From a virus, in IMG/VR virus record IMGVR_UViG_3300035670_001118, positions 1-26,180 of that record: 26,180 bases of DNA; one strand, 5' to 3'. Shown piece by piece: positions 1 through 7,387 of this stretch. Both the position numbers and the translations under genes were made by a program. Each line of letters begins with the position of its first letter. Positions within the stretch are counted from its first letter, which is position 1. The notes beneath the pieces are model-generated. The model saw only the letters and a program-made list of their open reading frames with translations. It did not search any database and had not been told where the DNA came from.

Positions 1-121
1 TGCCAGGTACAGATAAAGATTGGCAAAAATATTGTAGATTTGGTACCCTAGAAAATTTCAGTTGAAACTTATTAGGGTGTAAGAAATTTGGATTAGATGG
101 ATTTCTTGTAAGTGCTGTCAT
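1..121 (-). CDS. N-terminus of a tail-tube-family virion protein (partial)
   Basis: An open minus-strand frame begins at ATG (121-119) and runs 40 codons to the left edge. It is too short to appear as a long ORF. The peptide contains NPSNPNFLHPNKF, then FSRVPNLQYFC, then SLSVPG. This PNxF...FxC...LPG pattern is the same as the N-terminus of the tail tube protein gp19 in this window (ARPNLFEV ... FMCRSAQLPG), so I infer a tube-like fold such as a tube paralogue or baseplate tube-initiator type protein. The family link rests on that pattern only. It lies after the gene 23 terminator, so it is probably a separate transcription unit. No clear Shine-Dalgarno sequence or consensus late promoter is visible in front of it. 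Confidence 0.6.
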   Translation of the reverse strand, partial: MTALTRNPSNPNFLHPNKFQLKFSRVPNLQYFCQSLSVPG

Positions 122-139
122 AGTTAAGTATTTAGGCGT

Positions 140-170
140 AAAAAAAGACCCACCTTTCGGTGGGTCTTTA
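140..170 (-). terminator. Rho-independent terminator after the major capsid gene
   Basis: An 8-bp GC-rich stem, GACCCACC (147-154) with GGTGGGTC (159-166), has a 4-base loop. Read on the minus strand it is followed by a run of seven T (146-140). It ends the gene 23 message about 45 bases past the stop codon. A shorter T run on the other strand could give weak bidirectional activity. Confidence 0.9.
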
Positions 171-175
171 AGGTT

Positions 176-207
176 AGTCTCTTATTATTATAATTATTGT
201 CGAGACT
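176..207 (-). repeat. Inverted repeat in the gene 23 3' leader-out region
   Basis: AGTCTC (176-181) and GAGACT (202-207) form a 6-bp stem around an AT-rich, partly self-complementary 20-base interior. It lies between the gene 23 stop and the terminator. It could be a second 3' hairpin that stabilises the capsid mRNA. No T tract follows directly, so it is not itself a terminator. Confidence 0.4.
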
Positions 208-215
208 TTTAAAAA

Positions 216-1550
216 TTACATCAGGTTGGCAATCTTCATTGCACGATAGTACAGGTTGGTTCTTGGGTTGATGGCACCAAGACCTTGAGCAGTACCTTCG
301 GCAAATGGGTTAGCAACCAGGCCGTAACGTGTTTTGAAACCAATCTTCGGTTGGAAGTTGTTGGTGTCAACGGCACGGACCATTTGCAGAGGAACGTATG
401 GGCAGTAGAACAGACCTGCGTCATAAGCGTTCGAACCCTTATAACCCATAACAGCAAACTCAGCGGTTGAGTTGGCAGCGAAATATGGATCGATGTAAAC
501 CTTGATGCGACCAAACAGCGTACCAGCGAATGTGTTGCCGGTGTCATCAACTGACAGGCTAACATTGCCACCTAAGGCTGATTGATAGTCGAGGATGCCA
601 GCCATGGCCAGAGCAGAAGCAACGTCAGAAGAACAAATCATGACGTTACCTTTGCCGCGACGGGTGGTCTTGGCAATAACGTTGGCTTCACGCTCGAGTT
701 GGAAAGCCAGACCCTTGATCTTCTCAACCATCCAGCGACCGTTGGAGTCGGTGTCAAGGTCGAAAGTACCAGCAGTCGTTGTACCAACTTGGGCACCAAC
801 TTTAGCAGAAGTATAGATTGTGCGAATAACTTCGCGGTTGATTTCAGCAAGAATTTCTGTTGACAGAATGTTAGCCAGTTCTGTTTCAGCATCCAGACCG
901 TGGACAGCTTTCAGGTCTTGAGCCAGTTCCATCGAGTACTCAGCTTTCAGAGCACGTGATTTGGCAGTAACAGAAACTTTCTCAATTGAGAAGGCCATCT
1001 CGTTGAAGGTCAGATCTTCAGCAACTGAAGTAGCCATAGCACCGCCAGTAGCCATACCGTATGTGAATACGTTGCCTGAACCGGTTGCAGTGTTGGTGGC
1101 CAGAGAGATAGCGTCTGGTGTTGACTTGTCGCCAGAGAAACCGGTGTTGGCTTCGTTATAGAAGGCCTCAGCGGCACCAGCAGTAACGTTCTGTGAAGCA
1201 TAGGTAGAACGCATTGCGAAAATCAGACCAGTAGGACCGGTCATTGGCTGAACGCCGCACAGATCATAAGCGATCAGGTTTGGCAGTGAACGGCGAACCA
1301 GAGAGATCAGGATTGGATCAAAGCCGGCAACTGGACCGCCAGCAGCTGAACCACCCGAGTAACCTGTGCCACCCAGTGAGTTAACTGGAGCTGTTTCTTG
1401 CAGAATAGCACCAGACTTTTGCATTTCTTGAGCAGAGTTCTCAAGAACAACAGCCGTAACGGCCTTACGATATGGGTCTTGAATAGGAGCCAGATCAGGA
1501 TGATCGAGTACACCTTCCCATTTCTTTTGTAAATTTTCGGACAAATACAT
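216..1550 (-). CDS. 23: Major capsid protein gp23
   Basis: This 444-residue protein is the T4-type major head subunit (HK97-like fold), which forms the hexamers of the prohead shell and is matured by the gp21 protease. It is somewhat shorter than T4 gp23 (about 520 residues). The N-terminal ~52 residues look like the removed propeptide: ILQE|TAPVN at residues 49-57 fits the [LI]xE cleavage rule, which would leave about 392 residues. The PNLIAYDLCGVQPMTGPTG stretch (91-109) is typical of the family. The start has a strong ribosome site, AAGGAGAT, before ATG at 1550. It follows gene 22 by 17 bases and ends in a terminator. Its base composition looks richer in G+C than its neighbours (31 of 60 bases at 601-660), consistent with a highly expressed gene. 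No gene 24 follows. Confidence 0.96.
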   Translation of the reverse strand: MYLSENLQKKWEGVLDHPDLAPIQDPYRKAVTAVVLENSAQEMQKSGAILQETAPVNSLGGTGYSGGSAAGGPVAGFDPILISLVRRSLPNLIAYDLCGVQPMTGPTGLIFAMRSTYASQNVTAGAAEAFYNEANTGFSGDKSTPDAISLATNTATGSGNVFTYGMATGGAMATSVAEDLTFNEMAFSIEKVSVTAKSRALKAEYSMELAQDLKAVHGLDAETELANILSTEILAEINREVIRTIYTSAKVGAQVGTTTAGTFDLDTDSNGRWMVEKIKGLAFQLEREANVIAKTTRRGKGNVMICSSDVASALAMAGILDYQSALGGNVSLSVDDTGNTFAGTLFGRIKVYIDPYFAANSTAEFAVMGYKGSNAYDAGLFYCPYVPLQMVRAVDTNNFQPKIGFKTRYGLVANPFAEGTAQGLGAINPRTNLYYRAMKIANLM

Positions 1551-1567
1551 TTAAATCTCCTTAGTGT

Positions 1568-2605
1568 TTAAATTTTTGTTTTGGAAATCGCTTGCATTAC
1601 CGAGGCAACATAAGGATCCGTAGAGGATTTTTTCTCTTGTGTCTCTTCGATAGTTTCATGCAATTGGGTTTCATCGGCTTTCTTCACGCCTGATGGGAAG
1701 TAATTCTCACGAATGGTTTCCAGTTTTGTCTGATACTCTTCCTCTGTGGAAAACTCAACACTCTCTGCGAGTGATTTGATTTTTTCAAACTGGGTTTCTG
1801 TGAGGCCTTCGCAAACAGTACGTGTGATTTCGACTTTACGGGACTCAACCAGAGATTTCTTGAGATCAATACCACGCTCAATCTCTTCGTTAAGTTTGCT
1901 TTCGAGTTCTTCAACTTTACCAGCAAGTTCATCAACCAGGTCAACTTTCTCAGATGGAACATCGATATAATGCTCAGCAAACAGATTACGCAGACCAGCA
2001 ATAAACTCTTCCGTAATTTCGGCACGCAGACCGCTTTCAATAGCGATTTCATTTTCTTGTAACCACTGCTCAACAACGTAGTTGAGATAGTCATCAATCT
2101 TATTCGTCAAATCTTCTTTGATGGAAGTAACAGCTTCTTCCAGTTGCTCAGCATATTTGGCTTCAATTTGCTCTTCGATTTGAGCAACACGATCCATTAC
2201 ACGAGCTTCAAAAATTGTTGCAACTTTAGATTTGAAATCTTCTGAAATTGTAGAATCATCAGCAAACAAAGCATTGATATCTTCAGAGAGATCAATACTC
2301 TCTTCAGATTGCTCTTCTTCAGCAATGATTTCTTCAGCTTCAACTTCAGACTCTTCTTTCTTCATCTTCAGTTGTGTATCTGGTGATGCAGCAGAAGGCT
2401 TGGTCGAAGGTGCTGTAGCACTCTTTGCGCCTTTAGTTGCGTCAATTTTGTGCGAATCGTCATCCGGTTTCGCATTTTGTGGGGTTGGGCCACCAAGGTC
2501 TTGAGCCTCAGTACCAGGTAATTTTTCTGGTGACATTGCTGGAGCCTTGCTCTTACCGCCAGCAAGAATTTCAGCAGCCGCTTCCATTAGTTTATTTGTT
2601 GCCAT
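1568..2605 (-). CDS. 22: Prohead core scaffolding protein gp22
   Basis: The protein has 345 residues, longer than T4 gp22 (about 270). It is the main component of the inner scaffold around which gp23 assembles and is destroyed by gp21 at maturation. The N-terminal ~80 residues are low-complexity and Pro/Ser/Lys-rich. A very acidic stretch (84-118) follows, then a long predicted helical, coiled-coil region (about 125-300) rich in Glu, Lys and Leu. Candidate gp21 sites of form [LI]xE|T occur at 268-271 and 315-318, and LxE|A at 6-9 and 155-158. It starts at ATG with AAGGAGAT upstream and has its own consensus late promoter 23 bases before the start. Identity comes from composition, coiled coil and its place between 21 and 23. 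Confidence 0.92.
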   Translation of the reverse strand: MATNKLMEAAAEILAGGKSKAPAMSPEKLPGTEAQDLGGPTPQNAKPDDDSHKIDATKGAKSATAPSTKPSAASPDTQLKMKKEESEVEAEEIIAEEEQSEESIDLSEDINALFADDSTISEDFKSKVATIFEARVMDRVAQIEEQIEAKYAEQLEEAVTSIKEDLTNKIDDYLNYVVEQWLQENEIAIESGLRAEITEEFIAGLRNLFAEHYIDVPSEKVDLVDELAGKVEELESKLNEEIERGIDLKKSLVESRKVEITRTVCEGLTETQFEKIKSLAESVEFSTEEEYQTKLETIRENYFPSGVKKADETQLHETIEETQEKKSSTDPYVASVMQAISKTKI

Positions 2606-2627
2606 TAGGAATCTCCTTATGATTTCT

Positions 2628-2635
2628 TATTTATA
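2628..2635 (-). promoter_or_regulatory. T4-type late promoter for genes 22-23
   Basis: The minus strand reads TATAAATA, the exact T4 late -10 motif recognised by the gp55 sigma factor with the gp45 clamp. It lies in the 34-base gap between genes 21 and 22, 22 bases before the gene 22 ATG, with the ribosome site AAGGAGAT between. This would allow scaffold and capsid to be made in excess over the upstream prohead genes. Confidence 0.8.
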
Positions 2636-2639
2636 AAAT

Positions 2640-3290
2640 TTAAAGTTTTCGTAGGTAATTTTCGAATAATTTTAGAGCAGCCTCTTCAATTTGACCTTTA
2701 GAAGCTCTCTGAATTACTTTCTTGGCTCTGTCAAAGTCTGCCTCAACAAACTTTCCTTCGACAAACATCCATTCTTTATTTTCCATGATGCCATTAACAA
2801 AAGCACCTGGTGCTGATGGATCAGCCACGATGTCAGCCGCTGTAGCCAACTTTAGATCATCTTGAACAAGATTATATCCTTCTTTAGTTTGAATAACCGA
2901 ACCTAAGGCTCTTGAGGAAACTCCAAGGTTCACACCATTTTCGATCAGATTTTTGGCAATCTGACCATACGGTGTATCAAGCACTAAAGCTTTTCCATAA
3001 AATGTATTGCCGTCTTCTCTAAGAGAAACGATTTTATGAGAAACTCTTTCAAGATTAATTGATGGTGTGTCAGGATGCCCTAGTTCACCTAACGCACGAT
3101 TTGTGTCAATAAATTCTTCTGTATATCTTTCGACCTCATTTCTCAGAGTGTCCATTTTGTACATACGATTGTTGCGATTAACAGTATCGCCAACTAAGAA
3201 TGTACCTTCGATATACAGATTTTTCTTACCATTCTCAGCCGTTTCGGTAAGATACTTGACTTTTTCTATGGTTTCTGTAATAAGTTTCAT
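2640..3290 (-). CDS. 21: Prohead maturation protease gp21
   Basis: This 216-residue, T4 gp21-type serine protease (herpesvirus-assemblin-like family) cleaves scaffold, core and capsid proteins inside the prohead. Visible family marks are NRNNRMY (38-44), GELGHP with the putative catalytic His at 72, GVSSRALG with the nucleophile Ser at 125 or 126, and ADPSAPGAF (156-164), with Asp157 a candidate third residue. Two possible self-cleavage sites, ITE|T (4-7) and LTE|T (14-17), lie near the N-terminus, as expected for a self-activating zymogen. The gene starts one base after the stop of the 121-aa gene (TAACATG), so translation is probably coupled. Confidence 0.95.
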   Translation of the reverse strand: MKLITETIEKVKYLTETAENGKKNLYIEGTFLVGDTVNRNNRMYKMDTLRNEVERYTEEFIDTNRALGELGHPDTPSINLERVSHKIVSLREDGNTFYGKALVLDTPYGQIAKNLIENGVNLGVSSRALGSVIQTKEGYNLVQDDLKLATAADIVADPSAPGAFVNGIMENKEWMFVEGKFVEADFDRAKKVIQRASKGQIEEAALKLFENYLRKL

Positions 3291-3291
3291 G

Positions 3292-3657
3292 TTAGAAGTC
3301 CGTTAAAGCTGGTGAATAATTGGCAACTTTAGATACTGATAGAATCAGCGTACCATTCGAACCAGAGTTAGTTACGTAAATATTTGATGACGTTGAATTA
3401 GCAACAGAGATATCATATTGTGTTAGGGGCCAATCTACACCACCAGGTAAATCAAGCACTAATGTTCCGTTACCATCATCGCCTCTATAAACTGACCAAA
3501 CGCCGTCTGATGCAGATAATACGCCAGTAATTGAAGCGTCAGTGATGGTTTCATCATCTGATGCTTGTAGATCTTCCAAATCAATTCTAGTTGCGCCAGT
3601 TCCAACAACTCGAATAACCGATTTGGATCTTTTATTGTTTACAATTTCGTATGCCAT
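3292..3657 (-). CDS. Small beta-rich protein in the head gene cluster, function unknown
   Basis: The protein has 121 residues. I do not recognise a named family. The sequence is rich in Thr, Ser, Val, Gly and Asn, with alternating hydrophobic strands (for example SVIRVVGTGATRIDLEDL, YDISVANSTSSNIYVTNSG), no cysteine, and no signal peptide or membrane segment. This fits a small beta-sandwich. It starts directly after the stop of the preceding gene (TAAATG) and ends one base before gene 21, so it is made with the prohead proteins. T4 has no equivalent between 68 and 21. A head decoration or virion protein is a reasonable guess from position and composition only. Confidence 0.75.
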   Translation of the reverse strand: MAYEIVNNKRSKSVIRVVGTGATRIDLEDLQASDDETITDASITGVLSASDGVWSVYRGDDGNGTLVLDLPGGVDWPLTQYDISVANSTSSNIYVTNSGSNGTLILSVSKVANYSPALTDF

Positions 3658-4077
3658 TTATTTTAGCCCCATTGCTGAACGTCTACGCATTGACATCTTT
3701 CTTTTCAATAACGAGCGACGTAGTTTAGCCCTTCTAGTTGTTTTCCATGACCGCTTTAACAAGCGAGCCTTTTTAATTCTTGTTGTTGCAGATATTCTTA
3801 CAACACGATTACCTTTAATTCTATAACCTTTAATGCCTGAACGTTTGCGATTCTTTTGAACTACAATACGACCTTTGGCATTTCTTCTAATTCTACGGCG
3901 AATCTTTTGAATTCTACCTTGTTTGATAATGTTAGGACTACCTTCTTCTAACATATCTTCTACAACATAATTCTTTGCTTCACCTAAAATTCTAGAAGCA
4001 ATTTCATTTAAACGAGAGAACAAATTTTCTTTTGCTTTCTCTAATTGTCCTTCTACTACTAAGTCAACAAACTTCAT
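3658..4077 (-). CDS. Arg/Lys-rich prohead core protein (gene 68 position)
   Basis: This 139-residue protein has two parts. Residues 1-51 look helical and mixed in charge (MKFVDLVVEGQLEKAKENLF...). Residues 52-139 contain 38 Arg or Lys among 88 residues and no Asp or Glu, ending MSMRRRSAMGLK. It sits two genes before gene 21, where T4 has prohead core gene 68, and has about the same length as gp68 (141). I infer a core protein that binds DNA or the acidic scaffold. The first residues resemble a capsid-targeting sequence, with a possible cleavage at VVE|G (8-10). Its start overlaps the preceding stop by four bases (ATGA). Orthology to gp68 is by position and length, not by recognised motifs. 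Confidence 0.8.
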   Translation of the reverse strand: MKFVDLVVEGQLEKAKENLFSRLNEIASRILGEAKNYVVEDMLEEGSPNIIKQGRIQKIRRRIRRNAKGRIVVQKNRKRSGIKGYRIKGNRVVRISATTRIKKARLLKRSWKTTRRAKLRRSLLKRKMSMRRRSAMGLK

Positions 4078-4865
4078 TTCTTTGCTTTACTAAATGCAAA
4101 GTCTGCCACTTTAACAAAGTGTGCAGGTGATTTATGAACCATGTCTGCTAACTTCTTTTTGTTCTCATCATTTACAGCTTTATGTACTTGCGTAATTGCC
4201 GATGCAGTAAAGTGGTCAACCTTTTTTGTTTGACCATTACCAAACTTAACTGTTTGTGCTTGTTTGCTATCTACAATCTTATGTAGTTGATCCATAACAC
4301 CTTCTACGATCGTCTCTTCGGCTTGAATTACGGCATCTTCATTAGTGTAAGGAATCATAAAATTCTTATCTAATGTTTTGCTATAATATAAAGCAACTTT
4401 TGTTTTATCTGGAAATAACCTAATAGCTTTTCTTTTTAAAACAATTGTAAAAGGTGGATCACCTTTCATTACTTCTTCTTTAATATCTTCTTTGTCAGAA
4501 ACATCTGGCGCATCTTGTGTCATAACAATACGATGAGCTCTTACTTTTTTACCTGAAGCAGAAACTTTATAATCAGAAGAATCAATAACACCTTCTTCTA
4601 ATTCTTCTCTTACTGCTCTACGAGTTTGCATGAAGATTTGTTTATTATTTGAAAGTAAATCTACCATCTTATTAAAAAGATTTTGAAGAATCATTCTGTC
4701 GGCATTATTAAATACTGGTTTGTCTTCTTGCATCTTATCCAAAATTTTATGAATACGATTTAATTGTGATTTATTTGCAAGACCAGCACGAACCAACATA
4801 TCAAACTTTTCATAGTTTGATGATTCTTCTTTAACGATAGATTTAAATTCGTTTAATAATTTCAT
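4074..4865 (-). CDS. Conserved T4-like prohead-region protein, function unknown
   Basis: The protein has 263 residues. Its N-terminus, MKLLNEFKSI, resembles the capsid-targeting sequences of T4 internal proteins (MKxxxEF type). Residues ~15-95 look all-helical (FDMLVRAGLANKSQLNRIHK, then FNNADRMILQNLF). A linker with SGKKVRAHRIVM (104-115) leads to a predicted strand region (FTIVLKRKAIRLFPDK...VALYYSK) and a helical, Lys-rich C-terminus. It overlaps both neighbours by ATGA, so it is coupled to the 67-like and basic proteins. T4 has no gene here. I infer a core or internal head protein from the N-terminus and location, and do not assign a function. Confidence 0.8.
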   Translation of the reverse strand: MKLLNEFKSIVKEESSNYEKFDMLVRAGLANKSQLNRIHKILDKMQEDKPVFNNADRMILQNLFNKMVDLLSNNKQIFMQTRRAVREELEEGVIDSSDYKVSASGKKVRAHRIVMTQDAPDVSDKEDIKEEVMKGDPPFTIVLKRKAIRLFPDKTKVALYYSKTLDKNFMIPYTNEDAVIQAEETIVEGVMDQLHKIVDSKQAQTVKFGNGQTKKVDHFTASAITQVHKAVNDENKKKLADMVHKSPAHFVKVADFAFSKAKK

Positions 4866-5074
4866 TCTTCTGTTTGTGTTTCTTCTGCTTCAGATTCAAT
4901 TTCTGTTTCAGATTCTACTTCTTGTTCTTTACCATTAAAAACTGTTGCCGACATTTCTTGTTTTTTGGTAGCAAGAGCATCAAAAGCTCTTTGTGATAAA
5001 ATATCATTAAGCGTATCTTTAGCTGCAGCAGATTCGCCTGTACTCACTTGTGTAATAAATGTATCAATATCCAC
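4862..5074 (-). CDS. 67: Prohead core protein gp67-like
   Basis: The protein has 70 residues (T4 gp67 has about 80). The N-terminal half, with AAKDTLNDILSQRAFDALAT (17-36), matches the helical pattern of gp67. The C-terminal third (48-70) is almost all Glu, Thr, Ser and Gln, as in the acidic tail of gp67. In T4 this is a core protein, cleaved by gp21, that affects head length. The start is GTG at 5074, backed by an AGGAGAT ribosome site with good spacing; no better ATG lies in frame. It comes directly after portal gene 20, as in T4, and overlaps the next gene by ATGA. Confidence 0.8.
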   Translation of the reverse strand: MDIDTFITQVSTGESAAAKDTLNDILSQRAFDALATKKQEMSATVFNGKEQEVESETEIESEAEETQTEE

Positions 5075-5093
5075 TTTTATCTCCTGTTATAAT

Positions 5094-6767
5094 TTATTTA
5101 TGCCTAAATTTTAAGACACTTTCAGATAAGGCATAACGAGAAACCTCATCATCTAATTGTGGCGTCATCGACTCCTGGGTGCCATCCTCTTGTGTGTTGT
5201 CTTCATTGGGATATTCGGCCGCTGAGGCACCTTGGCCTTGTGCGGCAACTGGCCCTTGAAGCTCTGGTGGGAGGGTTTCTCTTTCATTTTGCATCTCCTT
5301 ATCCATTTGTTTAATTTCATCATCTCTCATTCGGAGAACATTCTTTTTAATAAATGCTTGTGAGTAATATCTACCAACATAAGGATCAACCATTGTTAAT
5401 AGATTCAATCTTTCTCTCATTAACTCAACTTCACTTAATTCTGTAAAGTTATTATCTTTACGGTAAGTAAAGTAGATGCTTTCTTTAAAATTGTCCCACT
5501 CTTCTTGTGTACAAACACCTTTTAAAGCTAATTGAACACGCAAAGCATTATCAAAAATTTGTGAAAATTTATTACGAAGTCTGTCTATAAATCTCATAAA
5601 CTTAACTTCATCTCTCGTAACTTCTGTTGAACGGCCAACACCAATTAAACCACCACCTTGTGGTTCTAAACGTGAGATTGGTACATTCAGAGATTGTAAT
5701 AATTTTTGTCTGAAGTATTTAACATCTTCTAACTCACCTAAGTTTTGACCCGCAGGCAGAGTTGTAATTTCAGTACCTTTACCACCTTCACGCCGAGGCA
5801 ACCAAAAATCTTCTAACATCGACATATGTTTACGGTCATCACGCAGTTCACCAGTTGATGCATCGTAAACCATTTTGTTTTTATACTTAATCATGATGTC
5901 ACGAAGATATTGTTCCGCTTTACCTTTTGGTAAGTTACCAACATCGATATAAAAAATACGGCGTTCTGGTGCTCGCGATAAACGATAAATCACAACAGCA
6001 TCTTCAATCATTCTTAACTGATTGAGTGGTTTAATTGCCTTGTGAAGATACGAAATAACAAATGTGTTTTTTGCATCCATCAGACCAGAGTTCACATTAA
6101 TAATTGAATCTGGTGAAATACGAAGACCTGTGTTTACTTGAGCTGTATATGTTTGAGTTGTGGTACCTTTGTCATTATAAACATAGTATTCAGCAATAGA
6201 CTGAATAATCATTGCACCAGTTTTTGGATCACGATCTTTTTTAATCTCACGTACCTTGCGAATTTTACGTGGATCAATATATCTTAATTCTTGAATACCA
6301 TCTTTTGGATTTTTTTCATTTACCAAAACATGATAATAAATTCTACCATCAATATACCAACGTTTGAAAAGATCATCAGCAAGATTATTAAAGTTTAACA
6401 TCTTTAAGAGCAATTCAAACTCTTCTCTAATTCTTTTCTTGATAGATTCTGGTTGTTTGAGTTTATCTAAATTGATATCAACAACAGTACCATCAACGTC
6501 ATGTGTAATTGTTTCATTAACAATTTCATCAATGGCCATTTCTAATTCTGGATGATTAGCCATTTCACGGTAACGTGTAATAAGTTCTAATTCATTACGA
6601 ACCGAACCTTCTAGGTCAACATATGTACCGTAGTGAGCGTTTTGTGTGATTGTTACGGCACCATCATCTAGTGCCTCGGTCGGAAGAGCAAACGAGGGCT
6701 GTTCAAGAGGCTGGTCTTGAACTATGTCTTTTTTGCCGAGAGTGAATCCGAAAAGTTTTATTGCCAT
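5094..6767 (-). CDS. 20: Portal vertex protein gp20
   Basis: This 557-residue protein (T4 gp20 has 524) is the dodecameric portal that starts prohead assembly and later anchors the terminase and neck. Family marks include the N-terminal GFTLGKKD, the segment LITRYREMANHPELEMAIDE (62-81), EIVNETI just after it, and YYHVLVNEKNPKDGIQELRYIDPRKIRKV in the wing region. The C-terminal ~60 residues are low-complexity, rich in Gln, Glu, Pro and Ala. The ribosome site is AGGATGA, 10 bases before ATG. A terminator just upstream separates it from gene 19, yet no consensus late promoter is visible in the 50-base gap, so its transcription start is unclear. Confidence 0.95.
   Translation of the reverse strand: MAIKLFGFTLGKKDIVQDQPLEQPSFALPTEALDDGAVTITQNAHYGTYVDLEGSVRNELELITRYREMANHPELEMAIDEIVNETITHDVDGTVVDINLDKLKQPESIKKRIREEFELLLKMLNFNNLADDLFKRWYIDGRIYYHVLVNEKNPKDGIQELRYIDPRKIRKVREIKKDRDPKTGAMIIQSIAEYYVYNDKGTTTQTYTAQVNTGLRISPDSIINVNSGLMDAKNTFVISYLHKAIKPLNQLRMIEDAVVIYRLSRAPERRIFYIDVGNLPKGKAEQYLRDIMIKYKNKMVYDASTGELRDDRKHMSMLEDFWLPRREGGKGTEITTLPAGQNLGELEDVKYFRQKLLQSLNVPISRLEPQGGGLIGVGRSTEVTRDEVKFMRFIDRLRNKFSQIFDNALRVQLALKGVCTQEEWDNFKESIYFTYRKDNNFTELSEVELMRERLNLLTMVDPYVGRYYSQAFIKKNVLRMRDDEIKQMDKEMQNERETLPPELQGPVAAQGQGASAAEYPNEDNTQEDGTQESMTPQLDDEVSRYALSESVLKFRHK
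5095..5102 (-). promoter_or_regulatory. Possible late promoter variant before the 67-like gene
   Basis: The minus strand reads CATAAATA, one base from the T4 late consensus, 20 bases before the GTG start of the 67-like gene. It lies over the last codons of gene 20 (His-Lys-stop), so it may simply be coding sequence. Weak evidence. Confidence 0.3.
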
Positions 6768-6781
6768 TGTAGTTTCATCCT

Positions 6782-6818
6782 AAAAAATAAAAAGAATAGG
6801 GGATGAACCCCTATTCTT
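6782..6818 (-). terminator. Rho-independent terminator after tail tube gene 19
   Basis: An 11-bp perfect stem, AAGAATAGGGG (6792-6802) with CCCCTATTCTT (6808-6818), closes a 5-base loop. Minus-strand read-out then gives TTTTTATTTTTTA. The upstream arm overlaps the gene 19 stop codon (6819-6817). It should end or attenuate tail transcripts before portal gene 20. Confidence 0.92.
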
Positions 6819-7362
6819 ACACCACAGCGTCTTCTACTGATTCCCACCATTGGTAGGAAAGGGTTACAGTAAATTCCTCAATAGCGTCATTCGAACCCCA
6901 ATCAACTTCAATTGGAGCAACATCAGTTGGAAATAATCCGATAAACTTATATTTTTTCAGGACATCGCCAGCTTTGCCATATTGACGAACTTCACCATCA
7001 ACAGTATAACCTAATGGTGATTGAGCAACAGGATTTCTAACGTTCAATGAATGGCTATTAATGCCGTTCATCCATCTTTCGAAAGCGTTGCGAACAATAA
7101 AGTCTTCGTCATTAATAATATTGATAGTCCAATCAGGAAATGTTCTATTACCAACAAACTTTAATTCACGGCCAAAGTAGTTAACTGGCACAACACCAAG
7201 TGTAGAACCTGGTAATTGTGCGCTTCTGCACATGAATGTCAATTTTTGTTGTGCTGTTCCTGCCTGTGAAAATGCAGGAAACGGTAATGTCACCTCAAAT
7301 AGATTTGGGCGAGCGCCGTCTCCTGTCATCTGAGAGCGGAACTGATTTACATTAAATGCCAT
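6817..7362 (-). CDS. 19: Tail tube protein gp19
   Basis: The protein has 181 residues (T4 gp19 has 163). It polymerises into the inner tube of the contractile tail, inside the sheath. Recognisable family pieces are ARPNLFEVTLPF near residue 20, FMCRSAQLPGSTLG (43-56), FVGNRTFPDWTINIINDEDF and the C-terminal LFPTDVAPIEVDWGSNDAIEEFTVTLSYQWW pattern. It starts at ATG with a TAGGAGA ribosome site and follows sheath gene 18 by 25 bases, the usual sheath-tube pair. Its stop codon lies inside the terminator stem. Confidence 0.96.
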   Translation of the reverse strand: MAFNVNQFRSQMTGDGARPNLFEVTLPFPAFSQAGTAQQKLTFMCRSAQLPGSTLGVVPVNYFGRELKFVGNRTFPDWTINIINDEDFIVRNAFERWMNGINSHSLNVRNPVAQSPLGYTVDGEVRQYGKAGDVLKKYKFIGLFPTDVAPIEVDWGSNDAIEEFTVTLSYQWWESVEDAVV

Positions 7363-7387
7363 TTTTTTCTCCTATCTCTCTTATTTA

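Noticed and set aside
3-65. Plus-strand frame of 20 codons ending at TGA, as the end of a convergent gene
   Set aside because: The minus strand of the same stretch carries a far more convincing tail-tube-like N-terminus.
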